Source of the DNA: Reichenbachiella sp039944555
GTDB lineage: Bacteria; Bacteroidota; Bacteroidia; Cytophagales; Cyclobacteriaceae
NCBI RefSeq assembly: GCF_039944555.1
Contig: NZ_JBDUYN010000006.1
Coordinates: 62,001 to 126,000 of the forward strand
DNA: 64,000 nucleotides
Reading direction: 5' to 3'
This document shows positions 17,087 to 26,335 of this stretch, in pieces (the first letter of the stretch is position 1; each line of letters opens with the position of its first letter). The position numbers and the translations under genes were made by a program. Under the pieces are notes generated by a model, which was not told where the DNA came from, made no database searches, and saw nothing but the letters and a program-made list of their open reading frames with translations.

Positions 17087-19174
17087 TTGAATAAGCTAAC
17101 ATTTCTTGAGTTAATGAGGACACCTGATAAGATATCAGATGTCGATTTTGTAGAGTTGGAAACCCTCGTCAAGGCAAACCCATATTTTCAAAATGGACGA
17201 TGTGTTCTAGCCTATGCTGGCCGAAAGCTCAAAAAACCATCTTCGCCAAAGTTGATGAGTTCCGCAGCCATATATTCTACCAACAGAAATATATTTAAAC
17301 AATACATTCAAGGGCAGGTTAAGTTTGAGCAAGCACCAGCAACAAAAGCACCCGTACCTACATCAAAGCCGTCACCTACGCCTCAACCAAAGGCCGCACC
17401 AAGAAAAGCGCCCAAACTCAATTCTGATGAGGAGCAGGATGCATTGGTGAAAGAGATTTATGAAAATCTGGAAAAATGGAAAGCCAGTAGAGAGCACTAT
17501 TTGGATTATGACAAAAAGCATCCTGAAGAAATCGTCATAGAAGATCCATTTGCATCCTCAGACGCGAGGCATACCCCTGCCCCTCCTGAAGAAGAAAATG
17601 CAATTTCAGTGCCTACTCCTCAAGAGCACGATGAGCCGGATATGTCAGAATCGGAGGAAACACCCGAATCAAAACCAGAAATCCCAACGACCGAGGTAAA
17701 ACCAGAAGTTGAAGTTGATGAGGTTGAAAAACTCAAAAATCAAGTTGCTGAAGAAATAGAAGCTGAAGAAGAATCCATTTCAAAAGCGCTCTCCGAAATT
17801 ACTGAAAAAGAAAAAAAGGAGGACGTCTCTCAGGAAGCAAAAGATCCACAAATTGAGGATACCCTACCCAAAGAAGACGCCATTGCAAAACCTTCTGGAA
17901 TTAACCTATCCTCTGAGGAACTCACGGCCATTGTTGACGCTGAATCATCAATGGAGCCTTCTGAAACTACTGATGCTCCTGAAGAGCAAAGCAAGGAAAT
18001 GGATGAAGTTGCGGAAATCGAGCAATCTGTTGCAGATAAATTACCAACTGCTGAAGAGATTGAAGAAGAGGTAGCTAAGATAGAGATTGAGGAAGAAGCC
18101 GCTTCAAAAGAAGACTCGCCAGTCCTTTCAGAAGAAGTCGAAGTGCACGAAGATGATACGGTAGCATCAGACCTGTCAGCGAAAGAGGATCAGGAAGAAC
18201 ATAAGAAGGAGGATGAGGTAGAGATTCCTATACAAATTGACGTGAGTTCAGACAAATCTACAGAAGAAACTGAAGAAGAACTCGACCAAATTGGTAAAGA
18301 AATACAAGAGTTAAAACTGACTCCTGGAAGTTCACCTACAGGAAAAAAATTCAGACTTGGTGTTTTAAAAAGAGGAACCAAATTCACAAAAGAAAAAGTA
18401 AAAAAGTCTCCAACATCAGCAACGTCGAAAAAAACTGTTACCAGAGCAAAAGCAACCAAGCCAGAGGCAAAGGTTGAAACAGTAAAAGTTGCAAAACCTG
18501 AAGCTCCGAAAAAGACTTCAACAAAAAGTTCAACCACAAAATCTACCACCTCTAAAGCCACAGCGACAAAAGCTTCAGCTACAAAACCGGAAGCTTCCAA
18601 AACTAGCACAACAAAAAAGACAACAACTGCTAAAAAGACAGCTGCAACAAAAAAAACTGAGACTAAGAAGGCTGCCCCTAAAAAGGCAGAAACTAAGAAG
18701 GCTACAAAAAAGACTGCGGTAAGAAAAGAGGAAGCAAAAACTAAGAAAAGCCCATCTAAGAAAGCGACGCCAAAATTCAGGATGTCGGCCTCGATAGGTG
18801 CTAAGACCACCAAAAAAACGGCGAGCAAAAAGGCTCCTAAAAAAGACGAGGATTCTTCGTCAGAAAAAAAAAAACCTAAAAAAGTAAAGTCGGAAAAAAA
18901 ACCAGACCAACTGGATATCATTGATTCATTCATTGAGCTCAATCCGTCTATCCAGGTATCAAAAAACAATCCGACAGATAACCAACCAGTAGAGGATTTA
19001 GCAGCCAAGTATGAGGTCTTCCCAGATGACTTGGTTACCGAAAATTTGGCCAATATATTGATTGGTCAGGGTAAGAAAGAAAAAGCCATCGCTATCTATG
19101 AAAAATTAATTTTGAATAATCCTCAAAAAAAGTCTTACTTTGCGTCTCAAATTGAAAAATTAAAGAAGAAATAG
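17087..19174 (+). CDS. Large low-complexity protein with Lys/Ala/Thr-rich histone-like region and C-terminal TPR-like end
   Basis: A 695-residue protein; the only plausible start is a TTG at 17087. The N-terminus (about 1-85) is a conserved-looking helical segment (LTFLELMRTPDKISDVDFVE, with AYAGRKLKKPSS). A proline- and then strongly acidic coiled-coil-prone region follows (about 85-410, many EEIEAEEES-type runs). Next comes a 190-residue basic block of TTKKTAS/KKAETKKA-type repeats resembling histone H1 tails. A short C-terminal helix pair ends it (VTENLANILIGQGKKEKAIAIYEKLILNNPQK), which looks like one TPR. It abuts secG (stop and start adjacent). No signal peptide is seen, so it is probably cytoplasmic. 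I do not know its function; the order beside secG and lptE is the main clue. Confidence 0.85.
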   Translation: MNKLTFLELMRTPDKISDVDFVELETLVKANPYFQNGRCVLAYAGRKLKKPSSPKLMSSAAIYSTNRNIFKQYIQGQVKFEQAPATKAPVPTSKPSPTPQPKAAPRKAPKLNSDEEQDALVKEIYENLEKWKASREHYLDYDKKHPEEIVIEDPFASSDARHTPAPPEEENAISVPTPQEHDEPDMSESEETPESKPEIPTTEVKPEVEVDEVEKLKNQVAEEIEAEEESISKALSEITEKEKKEDVSQEAKDPQIEDTLPKEDAIAKPSGINLSSEELTAIVDAESSMEPSETTDAPEEQSKEMDEVAEIEQSVADKLPTAEEIEEEVAKIEIEEEAASKEDSPVLSEEVEVHEDDTVASDLSAKEDQEEHKKEDEVEIPIQIDVSSDKSTEETEEELDQIGKEIQELKLTPGSSPTGKKFRLGVLKRGTKFTKEKVKKSPTSATSKKTVTRAKATKPEAKVETVKVAKPEAPKKTSTKSSTTKSTTSKATATKASATKPEASKTSTTKKTTTAKKTAATKKTETKKAAPKKAETKKATKKTAVRKEEAKTKKSPSKKATPKFRMSASIGAKTTKKTASKKAPKKDEDSSSEKKKPKKVKSEKKPDQLDIIDSFIELNPSIQVSKNNPTDNQPVEDLAAKYEVFPDDLVTENLANILIGQGKKEKAIAIYEKLILNNPQKKSYFASQIEKLKKK

Positions 19175-19549
19175 ATGTTTACTACTATTGTTGTATTGAT
19201 AGTTTTTGTAGCCGTAGTGCTCGTATTAGTGGTGTTAGCTCAAAACTCTAAGGGAGGTGGTTTGACTAGTCAATTTGGTGGATCAGGTACATCACAGCTG
19301 ATGGGCGTTAAGAAAACCGGTGATCTGCTTGAAAAGTTAACTTGGGGATTAGCAATTGCGTTGATTGGCCTTACTCTATCTACAAAATTTTTAATCACTG
19401 AATCCAGAAGTGATGAGTTTGCAAGCCCTAACATCGAAAGTGCACAAGACAAAACGATTGCTCCAAATTTGGATTTGAATGCTGATGAAACTGATGCAGA
19501 AGGTCTGGATGAGGTACTTGAGGTGGAAGAAACTGAAAGCGAAGATTGA
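19175..19549 (+). CDS. secG: Preprotein translocase subunit SecG
   Basis: A 124-residue small membrane protein. The first helix (TTIVVLIVFVAVVLVLVVLA) is followed by the SecG loop QNSKGGGLTSQFGGSG and then a second helix (LTWGLAIALIGLTLSTKF). The C-terminal 45 residues are acidic, a common Bacteroidota extension. SecG joins SecYE and aids SecA-driven export across the inner membrane. It begins directly after the stop of the preceding gene and is followed by a strong terminator, so it closes the miaB-secG run. Confidence 0.94.
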   Translation: MFTTIVVLIVFVAVVLVLVVLAQNSKGGGLTSQFGGSGTSQLMGVKKTGDLLEKLTWGLAIALIGLTLSTKFLITESRSDEFASPNIESAQDKTIAPNLDLNADETDAEGLDEVLEVEETESED

Positions 19550-19573
19550 TCTAATCCTATCAAAAAGAAATTT

Positions 19574-19608
19574 AAGTCCCGGACTCAAAAAGTTCGGGAC
19601 TTTTTTTA
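19574..19608 (+). terminator. Rho-independent terminator after secG
   Basis: A 12-base-pair stem (arms 19574-19585 and 19591-19602, one G-T pair) with a 5-base loop and seven T residues. It begins 25 bases after the secG stop codon. Confidence 0.92.
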
Positions 19609-19645
19609 TACAGTATTTTTAATGAAAAGTTGACAGCTATATCAA

Positions 19646-19673
19646 TTGTAAATTTTCTTCTTTGTCATCTTTG
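19646..19673 (+). promoter_or_regulatory. Promoter of groES-groEL
   Basis: TTG (19646-19648), a 17-base spacer and CATCTTTG (19666-19673) fit the Bacteroidota TTG/TAnnTTTG pattern with one mismatch. The 5' leader to groES would be about 100 bases. No CIRCE-type inverted repeat (HrcA operator) was found between the terminator and groES, so heat control would use another mechanism. Confidence 0.5.
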
Positions 19674-19779
19674 CAGCAGATTTGACTGACTTTTTGACAC
19701 AATTTTATCATTGGCATAAGAAATGCTATATGCGTCGCAGTATTATCTTATTATAGAATCAAATAAAAAATATAAGAAC

Positions 19780-20058
19780 ATGTCAAAAGTAAGCTTTAAA
19801 CCAAACGAAGATCGAATTTTGGTTGAACCTGCTGCTGCAGAAGAAAAGACCGCTTCTGGTATTATCATTCCTGATACTGCCAAAGAAAAACCACAAGAAG
19901 GAATCGTGGTAGCTGTTGGTGAAGGTACAACTGACAAGCCTGTTACAGTAAAGGTTGGTGACAAAGTGCTTTATGGAAAGTATTCAGGCACTGAACTTTC
20001 TCTGGATGGCCAAGAGTACCTTATCATGCGCAATTCCGACCTGTTTGGTACACTTTAA
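19780..20058 (+). CDS. groES: Co-chaperonin GroES
   Basis: A 92-residue Hsp10. The ATG at 19780 is chosen because the family begins at VSFKPNEDRILVEP; the upstream extension to 19723 has no conserved sequence. It contains the mobile loop (AAAEEKTASGIIIPDTAKEK), the GKYSGTEL segment and the YLIMRNSDL ending. GroES caps the GroEL cage in the cytoplasm. It lies 46 bases upstream of groEL, in a dedicated bicistronic unit bounded by terminators on both sides. Confidence 0.98.
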   Translation: MSKVSFKPNEDRILVEPAAAEEKTASGIIIPDTAKEKPQEGIVVAVGEGTTDKPVTVKVGDKVLYGKYSGTELSLDGQEYLIMRNSDLFGTL

Positions 20059-20104
20059 TTTTTTTTAAATTATTTCAATTAGATATTAATAAAGATCATT
20101 CAAA

Positions 20105-21739
20105 ATGGCTAAAGACATATTTTTTAATTCAGACGCTAGAAACGGCCTTAAAAAAGGCGTTGACCTACTAGCTGACGCAGTAAAAGTAACCTTGGGACCT
20201 AAGGGTAGAAACGTAATCCTTGATAAGAAATTCGGTGCTCCTACCGTAACAAAAGACGGGGTTTCTGTTGCTAAAGAAATTGAACTAAGCGATCCATTGG
20301 AAAACATGGGTGCACAATTAGTAAAAGAAGTAGCGTCTAAAACTGCTGACGATGCAGGAGATGGCACAACAACCGCTACAGTATTGACACAAGCTTTATT
20401 TGGAAATGGTTTCAAAAATGTAGCTGCTGGTGCTAACCCAATGGACCTGAAAAGAGGTATAGATAAAGCAGTTAGTACTGTCGTTAATGACTTGAAAAAA
20501 CAGTCAAAGGAGATTAAAGACTCAAGTGAAATTTCTCAGGTTGCTACTGTATCTGCTAACAACGATGCCGAAATCGGTAAGATGATTGCCGATGCTATGG
20601 ACAAAGTAGGTAAAGATGGTGTAATTACTGTAGAAGAAGCAAAAGGTACCGAAACAGAAGTAAAGACTGTAGAAGGTATGCAATTCGACAGAGGATATCT
20701 TTCTCCATACTTCGTGACCAACACTGAGAAAATGGAAGCTGAATTGGAAAACCCTTACATCTTGATCTACGACAAGAAGATCTCCACGATGAAAGAAATT
20801 CTTCCAATTTTGGAAGCTACTGCTCAAACCGGTAAACCCTTATTGATTATAGCCGAAGATCTTGACGGTGAAGCATTAGCTACATTGGTTGTAAATAAAA
20901 TTAGAGGCTCTTTGAAAATTGCTGCCGTTAAAGCTCCTGGATTCGGAGACAGAAGAAAAGCTATGTTGGAAGACATTGCAATTTTGACTGGCGGTACAGT
21001 GATTTCTGAAGAAAGAGGATACAACCTGGAAAATGCCACTTTGGAGTACTTAGGTACTGCTGATAAAGTGAACATTGACAAAGACAACACAGTAGTTGTT
21101 AATGGTGCAGGCAAATCAGAAGACATCCAGGCGAGAGTAAATCAAATCAAGCAGCAAGTAGAAAATACTACCTCTGACTACGACAAAGAAAAACTTCAAG
21201 AGAGATTAGCTAAGTTGTCAGGTGGTGTGGCCATCCTTTACATTGGGGCAGCTACTGAGGTAGAAATGAAAGAGAAGAAAGATAGAGTAGATGATGCGCT
21301 ACACGCAACAAGAGCAGCGGTACAAGAAGGTATTGTAGCTGGTGGTGGAGTTGCCTTGATCAGAGCTATTGCTTCTTTGGAAAAGTTGACGCTAGAAAAC
21401 GAAGATCAAAACACTGGAGTAAACATCGTAAGAACAGCTATTGAGTCTCCATTGAGAACAATTGTAGCCAATGCTGGCGGCGAAGGTTCAGTAGTGGTAA
21501 ATGCTGTAAAAGATGGCAAAGCTGACTTCGGTTACAATGCAGCCAATGACACTTACGAATCAATGTTTAAGGCGGGAATTATTGATCCTACAAAAGTGAC
21601 AAGATTAGCACTTGAGAACGCGGCTTCTATTGCTTCATTGCTATTGACTAGTGATGCTGCTGTTGTCGATCAACCTGAGCCAGAAGGCGCAGCACCTGCT
21701 ATGCCTCCAATGGGTGGTGGCATGGGCGGCATGATGTAA
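20105..21739 (+). CDS. groEL: Chaperonin GroEL
   Basis: A 544-residue Hsp60 of full family length. The ATP-binding segment LGPKGRNVILDKKFG and the DDAGDGTTTATVL motif lie in the equatorial domain. The apical-domain segments (FDRGYLSPYF, VKAPGFGDRRKAM) and the AALHATRAAVQEGIV-type intermediate region (here DDALHATRAAVQEGI) are intact. The C-terminus ends in the Gly-Gly-Met tail (GGGMGGMM) that projects into the folding chamber. It follows groES and ends in a strong terminator. Function in ATP-driven protein folding is secure. Confidence 0.99.
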   Translation: MAKDIFFNSDARNGLKKGVDLLADAVKVTLGPKGRNVILDKKFGAPTVTKDGVSVAKEIELSDPLENMGAQLVKEVASKTADDAGDGTTTATVLTQALFGNGFKNVAAGANPMDLKRGIDKAVSTVVNDLKKQSKEIKDSSEISQVATVSANNDAEIGKMIADAMDKVGKDGVITVEEAKGTETEVKTVEGMQFDRGYLSPYFVTNTEKMEAELENPYILIYDKKISTMKEILPILEATAQTGKPLLIIAEDLDGEALATLVVNKIRGSLKIAAVKAPGFGDRRKAMLEDIAILTGGTVISEERGYNLENATLEYLGTADKVNIDKDNTVVVNGAGKSEDIQARVNQIKQQVENTTSDYDKEKLQERLAKLSGGVAILYIGAATEVEMKEKKDRVDDALHATRAAVQEGIVAGGGVALIRAIASLEKLTLENEDQNTGVNIVRTAIESPLRTIVANAGGEGSVVVNAVKDGKADFGYNAANDTYESMFKAGIIDPTKVTRLALENAASIASLLLTSDAAVVDQPEPEGAAPAMPPMGGGMGGMM

Positions 21740-21784
21740 TAATCTATGCACGGTAGTCCTTTCGGACGATTTTAAATATATACA

Positions 21785-21829
21785 AAGCCATTCCAGTCTG
21801 ATTAATATCAGAGTCGGAATGGCTTTTTT
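21785..21829 (+). terminator. Rho-independent terminator after groEL
   Basis: Ten-base arms 21785-21794 and 21816-21825, extended inward by imperfect pairing, followed by a T run. It begins 45 bases beyond the groEL stop codon. Confidence 0.9.
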
Positions 21830-21902
21830 GTTTCTGCTATTGAATCAAGGAGTAACCAATTTTTATAGATTTCATTGATCTTATAATTTCATATCTTTAA
21901 GT

Positions 21903-23249
21903 ATGAAACTCTACTTATTCCTGCTCCCAACTCTTTTGTTATTCAAGTGTCCATTATTTGCCCAATCAGGTGTCACGATAGAATTACAAGATAAAATTGA
22001 TTCATTAAGCGAGCTGATTGTATCTCTCGAAACTACCGAGCTTATCCAATCGATGTCCCAGCGATCGATTCTTACGCCTAAATATTATAATGACAGAAAA
22101 TCACTCACTGCCAGACAGGCCTATAATTTCTGGATAAGAAATAGTGCAAGCAAATTCATTTCCCATCTAAATGTTTACTCCGCTCTCTATGATGCCAATA
22201 AGTACTACGAGTACGACAGCGTAGAAAACACCTTTTATAACCACATTCGTGAACATGAAGAAATGGTAACATCGATTGTTTACGGCACCGAACCCAATAC
22301 TTTTTACTCTGCATCATCAGACGGCAAAATCTTAAAATGGAATGAGGCCGAAATAGGCAAAGAACCAACACTGTTGTTCAAGGATCGATATCTTTATAGA
22401 TCAATCGATCTCAGTTCTGATGGTAAATGGCTGCTAGCTCTAACCAAAGAAAATGGCATTCTAATCATCAGCACAGAAAACAAAAAACTGAATAATTCCG
22501 AGGTAAAATTCTCACGCGTAAGCCAGGACTCTGAAAACGCGCAAGCCGCGATATTCTTGCCCAATGAATTGAACTATCTGACGGTAAATAAACAGGGCCA
22601 TATTAAAATAAAAGGATATCAACTGGATTCAATAAAAGGTCAGACACAATATGAAGTAAGGTCTCTCGCAGTCGATGTGAGAAAAAGTGAGATCTATGCC
22701 GGTACAATCAATGGTGTAGTGCAGGTCTGGAATGAGCGATTTGAAAATTCATATCTGGACATTCCGGAAACTTTTGCGGTAAATGTACTGGCCGTAAGTT
22801 CAGATCATAAGCTATTGGCCATAGGCCGAGAGAAGGGTGATGCCATCATCTGGCATTTGGAAGAAGAAAGAATCATACGCATAATTTCAGGTCACCAATC
22901 TGCTATCACCGCAATTGACTTCAGTCCTGACAACAAAAGGATATTGACTGCTAGTCGGGATGGAACAGTCAGAGTTTGGGATGTATTTGATTCCAAAAAA
23001 TTCCCTATTGTATTGGATGATCACGACGACTGGGTAATGACTGCCTGTTTTGATCAGACTGGCACAAAGATTCTGACAGGTTCTAAGGATAAGACAATCA
23101 GAATTTTTAACCTAGATTTCGAATGGATGGCGGACAGGCTTTGTAAATATGTCAATCGCAATATGACTCCGGAAGAATGGCAGGATTACGTGGGGCACAA
23201 TTTCCAATATGAAGACACCTGTCCAAATCTCGTGAAAGGGAATCATTAG
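21903..23249 (+). CDS. Secreted WD40-repeat protein
   Basis: A 448-residue protein with a Sec signal (about 1-20, ending PLFAQ). A helical segment (about 25-110) precedes a seven-bladed WD40-type propeller. The clearest blades are in the second half: GHQSAITAIDFSPDNKR...TVRVWD near residues 330-362 and DHDDWVMTACFDQTGTK...TIRIFN near 373-407. Degenerate blades fill about 115-330. The C-terminus (ADRLCKYVNRNMTPEEWQDYVG) is a cap often seen after WD40 propellers in multidomain bacterial proteins, here without the usual NACHT or TIR partner. It stands alone between the groEL terminator and a DUF3127 gene. Probably a periplasmic or surface scaffold; the partner is unknown. Confidence 0.85.
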   Translation: MKLYLFLLPTLLLFKCPLFAQSGVTIELQDKIDSLSELIVSLETTELIQSMSQRSILTPKYYNDRKSLTARQAYNFWIRNSASKFISHLNVYSALYDANKYYEYDSVENTFYNHIREHEEMVTSIVYGTEPNTFYSASSDGKILKWNEAEIGKEPTLLFKDRYLYRSIDLSSDGKWLLALTKENGILIISTENKKLNNSEVKFSRVSQDSENAQAAIFLPNELNYLTVNKQGHIKIKGYQLDSIKGQTQYEVRSLAVDVRKSEIYAGTINGVVQVWNERFENSYLDIPETFAVNVLAVSSDHKLLAIGREKGDAIIWHLEEERIIRIISGHQSAITAIDFSPDNKRILTASRDGTVRVWDVFDSKKFPIVLDDHDDWVMTACFDQTGTKILTGSKDKTIRIFNLDFEWMADRLCKYVNRNMTPEEWQDYVGHNFQYEDTCPNLVKGNH

Positions 23250-23400
23250 CGCATCATAAAACATTTATACTTGTTTTGTGTTTGCACATGTGGTTTTCGT
23301 ATATACATTCCATTTTACAGAGTCGTTTAAAAAAAAACCAGAAAATGCGCATAGGTTTTAGGGTTGATCAAGCTTTGGATTCAAAATTTTGGACACATCA

Positions 23401-23431
23401 TTGAAGTTTCCCTTTTGAATTCCCATCTTTG
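23401..23431 (+). promoter_or_regulatory. Promoter of the DUF3127 gene
   Basis: TTG (23401-23403), a 20-base spacer and CATCTTTG (23424-23431), one mismatch from TAnnTTTG. The start codon follows 28 bases after the -7 element. Confidence 0.55.
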
Positions 23432-23459
23432 CAAACCATTCATTTAGAAAATATACACC

Positions 23460-23858
23460 ATGGAAATTAAAGCGAAATTGCTAGAAAAATACGACACCGC
23501 TACCTTCGGTACTGGTGGCTTCAAAAAAAGAGAATTTGTAGTAGAATATTCAGAAAATCCTCAGTATCCGGAATTTATCAAATTCGAACTAATCCAGGAT
23601 AAATGTGAGCAATTGGATGGCTTTAATATTGGACAAGAATTGAACATCGCATTCAACCTAAAAGGAAGAAAATGGACTAACCCTAAAGGGGAAGTGGTTT
23701 ATTTCAATTCTCTCCAAGCCTGGAGACTTAGCGCAGCCAACGACATTGCTGCTACTCCAGCTAGCCAACCACAAACAGACGAAGCCGGTGCTAGTCTTAC
23801 CGAGCCTGAATGGTTGAATACCGATAACAGTGGAGAGGCTGACGACCTGCCTTTTTAG
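23460..23858 (+). CDS. DUF3127 protein with SSB-like acidic C-terminal tip
   Basis: A 132-residue protein. Residues 1-95 match the DUF3127 pattern found in Bacteroidota: MEIKAKLLEKYDT, the KKREFVVEYSENPQYPEFIKFE strand block and GQELNIAFNLKGRKW, which looks like an OB-fold. A disordered linker rich in Ala, Thr, Gln and Glu follows, and the chain ends in acidic residues then DDLPF. That is the same layout as single-stranded-DNA-binding protein SSB: OB-fold, flexible linker and an Asp-Asp-hydrophobic-Pro-Phe tip that recruits repair and replication proteins. It is monocistronic with its own promoter and terminator. A role in DNA metabolism is an inference; the real SSB is a separate family. Confidence 0.88.
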   Translation: MEIKAKLLEKYDTATFGTGGFKKREFVVEYSENPQYPEFIKFELIQDKCEQLDGFNIGQELNIAFNLKGRKWTNPKGEVVYFNSLQAWRLSAANDIAATPASQPQTDEAGASLTEPEWLNTDNSGEADDLPF

Positions 23859-23879
23859 GATAAAAATCAAATATAGAAG

Positions 23880-23914
23880 CGGTACCCCGGTATTTCGAGG
23901 TACCGTTTTTTTTT
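23880..23914 (+). terminator. Rho-independent terminator after the DUF3127 gene
   Basis: Ten-base arms 23880-23889 and 23896-23905 with one mismatch, a 6-base loop and nine T residues. The convergent permease gene ends right beside it at 23913. Confidence 0.88.
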
Positions 23915-26261
23915 ATTCCGTTCTCAGTTGTGCTACTGGATTCATTTGTGCAGTAACGATCACCTTGTATCCAATGGATATTACTGCAGACATTAGAATG
24001 ACAACAATTGAAAATAAGTGGTTAAAAACATCAATTTCAATATGATATGCATAAATAATATCCAGCAGCATATTGATAGCGTAGGCTCCTCCTGCTAAAC
24101 CCAACACAACTGAAATCACCATCATCCAGCTTACCTCATTTAAAAGGAGCTTCAGAATATGATGAAACGAAGCACCCAAAGTTTTCCTAATTCCAATTTC
24201 CTTAATGCGTCGCTGTACGGTCAGTGAAATCAAGGCATACAAACCGAGAATAGAAATCAATATCGAAACCACGGCAATAAATGAATTTATTCTGACCATG
24301 ATTTGATTTGTCATATTCACATTTTCAAACACTTTATGCTGATAAAAGCCTTCATAAATCTTGTCAGGAAAAAGGCCATACCAAATCTGTTCTATCCGCT
24401 TATTTTCTGCTACAAGGTTTGATTCATCACACTTAATGACTGCATAGTTGTATAGTGAGTCAGGTGCAAAAAAGAAGATTGTAGGTCGTATCTTATTAGA
24501 CAACATGATGGTTTTCAAATTAAAATCAGCAGTCACACCACTCACACGGTACTTTTTTTCACCAATTGTTATCACATTATTCATCATCTCACCTCCCATT
24601 TGCTTATTGAAGGTATCATTAATCAATATTAAGTTTTCATTGGAGGTTCGATCCGAAAGAAAGTCCCCCCCTTCTATGAACTCCACTCCTAAACCGCTCA
24701 GGTACCCTGTTCCAACCTCTAATTTACCCGAAGCGTATTCTATGCCATCGTATTCAAATGATATTTCTCGATCTGAGAACCCTACCAGATCTTTGGTTCC
24801 TATGACCAAATCGAATCCGGCGGTCTGGTCAATTTTATTAATTAGCTGCACATAGGAAGATGGTTCGACTGGAACATTAATATATTTTTTCACATCATAC
24901 CCTCGATCCAAACTCTCCTGATAATACGCGTTCTCCACAAATACACCCAAGGCAAATATGTTATAAGCGCAAACTGCAAACTGAATGGCCAATAAACTTT
25001 TCGTCAAAAAGCCATTCCCCTTAAACTTCGTTTTGTTCTTTAAAATGTCCAGCGATCTAAATCTGCTGATATAAAAAGCAGGATATGCACCTGAAAGCAA
25101 AATGGTAAGCAAGCATATGCCGACTGCAAAAAACACATAAGACTGTAAATAAGCTGGCTGAAATTGCACCAGCTCGTATCTAAACATTGCATTGTATGGA
25201 CCAATAAGAGTATGTGCAATAACCAGAGATAATAAAAAAGCACAAATGACCTGCAAGCCACTTTCTGTCATAAACTGAATAATTATATCCTTATGCTGTC
25301 CACCTATTATTTTTCTCATGCTAATTTCTTTCAGTCGTTTACCGGATGTGGCAATTGTGGTATTAAAAAAATTAAAACATGCCAAAAGCAGAATAGCAAA
25401 TGCCGAACTCATAGTCCCAATCACTGATGCCGGATGAAGTACACCTCCAAAACTCCTGCCATGCAAGTTCTTTTCAAAGTGAGCCCAGTCAGCTATTTTA
25501 TCGAGACGATATGATTTCAACTTCGTCTCCGGATTGGCTTCATTCTGTATGGGTAGATATGCTTGTAGCGCAGATTCTATAGTTTGTACCTCTTCCTGTT
25601 CCAGCTGCAGAAAGGTGCCACTAACCCAGTGCCTCCAATTATTGCCCTCCATTTGCACCGTCCTGATATAGTGATCTATACTTAAAAGTACAGAGAACTT
25701 AAAACTGGTATTTTGGTTTGGTACCGGAATCACTTCACTCACCATTAGAGACTTACTGTTTCCGCCAGGAAAGAAAACTTCAAGTAATTCACCTTTGACA
25801 TCCGTTCTCCCAAATATCCGAATGGCAACATCTTCTGTAATTATCAATTGGTTTAAACCAAGGCTCAGCCGTTGTTTATGAAAATGCACGATATCCAAAA
25901 ATGAACCATCAACATATCCAACAGATTCACTAAACAGTTTATCTCCGACTTTCAGGTTTAAGGCACCTCTTTGAAATCTGCCAATTTTTAGATCAGGAAA
26001 TTGAGAAATCATAGCATCATAAAGTGCTAGCGGTGAAATACCGACCTCTTTAGAGGAAGTTACCGATTTCGGTTTGGCATTGACTTTATAGATGGAGTCA
26101 TACCCGTTCAGACTGTGATTATAGGTATGATTGTACATGAAGTTGAAAAAGCCGATGGTACATAGGGCAAAGGCCATAGCAAGGCTCAATAGGTTTATGA
26201 CCACGTAAAACTTTTCCTTACGTAAGGAACGCAATGATGTGAGTAAATAATTTCTAAGCAT
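23913..26261 (-). CDS. MacB/FtsX-type ABC transporter permease, second copy
   Basis: A 782-residue permease from the ATG at 26261; this start is preferred because LRNYLLTSLRSLRKEKFY is the standard beginning of the family, and the 15-residue extension to 26306 is not. The architecture is the same as in the 6149-8584 gene: helix, periplasmic MacB domain, FtsX block with RLKEISMRKIIGG, second periplasmic domain, second FtsX block with RRIKEIGIRKTLGA near the end. Sequence identity to the first permease looks low outside these motifs. No ATPase gene is adjacent. Seventy-odd bases upstream on the same strand is a membrane AraC regulator, so the two may be co-expressed or functionally linked. Confidence 0.9.
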   Translation of the reverse strand: MLRNYLLTSLRSLRKEKFYVVINLLSLAMAFALCTIGFFNFMYNHTYNHSLNGYDSIYKVNAKPKSVTSSKEVGISPLALYDAMISQFPDLKIGRFQRGALNLKVGDKLFSESVGYVDGSFLDIVHFHKQRLSLGLNQLIITEDVAIRIFGRTDVKGELLEVFFPGGNSKSLMVSEVIPVPNQNTSFKFSVLLSIDHYIRTVQMEGNNWRHWVSGTFLQLEQEEVQTIESALQAYLPIQNEANPETKLKSYRLDKIADWAHFEKNLHGRSFGGVLHPASVIGTMSSAFAILLLACFNFFNTTIATSGKRLKEISMRKIIGGQHKDIIIQFMTESGLQVICAFLLSLVIAHTLIGPYNAMFRYELVQFQPAYLQSYVFFAVGICLLTILLSGAYPAFYISRFRSLDILKNKTKFKGNGFLTKSLLAIQFAVCAYNIFALGVFVENAYYQESLDRGYDVKKYINVPVEPSSYVQLINKIDQTAGFDLVIGTKDLVGFSDREISFEYDGIEYASGKLEVGTGYLSGLGVEFIEGGDFLSDRTSNENLILINDTFNKQMGGEMMNNVITIGEKKYRVSGVTADFNLKTIMLSNKIRPTIFFFAPDSLYNYAVIKCDESNLVAENKRIEQIWYGLFPDKIYEGFYQHKVFENVNMTNQIMVRINSFIAVVSILISILGLYALISLTVQRRIKEIGIRKTLGASFHHILKLLLNEVSWMMVISVVLGLAGGAYAINMLLDIIYAYHIEIDVFNHLFSIVVILMSAVISIGYKVIVTAQMNPVAQLRTE

Positions 26262-26335
26262 GACATTTGAGTTTTTGATACAAAAATGCTGCTTCGAACT
26301 TCTCAAATCGTCCGAATCGATTGATTCGGACTCTT

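Noticed and set aside
18190..19053. Long minus-strand open frame (287 codons) opposite the Lys/Ala-rich block
   Set aside because: It is the complement of low-complexity codons; Phe/Val/Ser-rich translation with no motif, and the plus-strand gene is well supported.
19609..19779. CIRCE/HrcA operator upstream of groES
   Set aside because: No TTAGCACTC-N9-GAGTGCTAA-like repeat is present.
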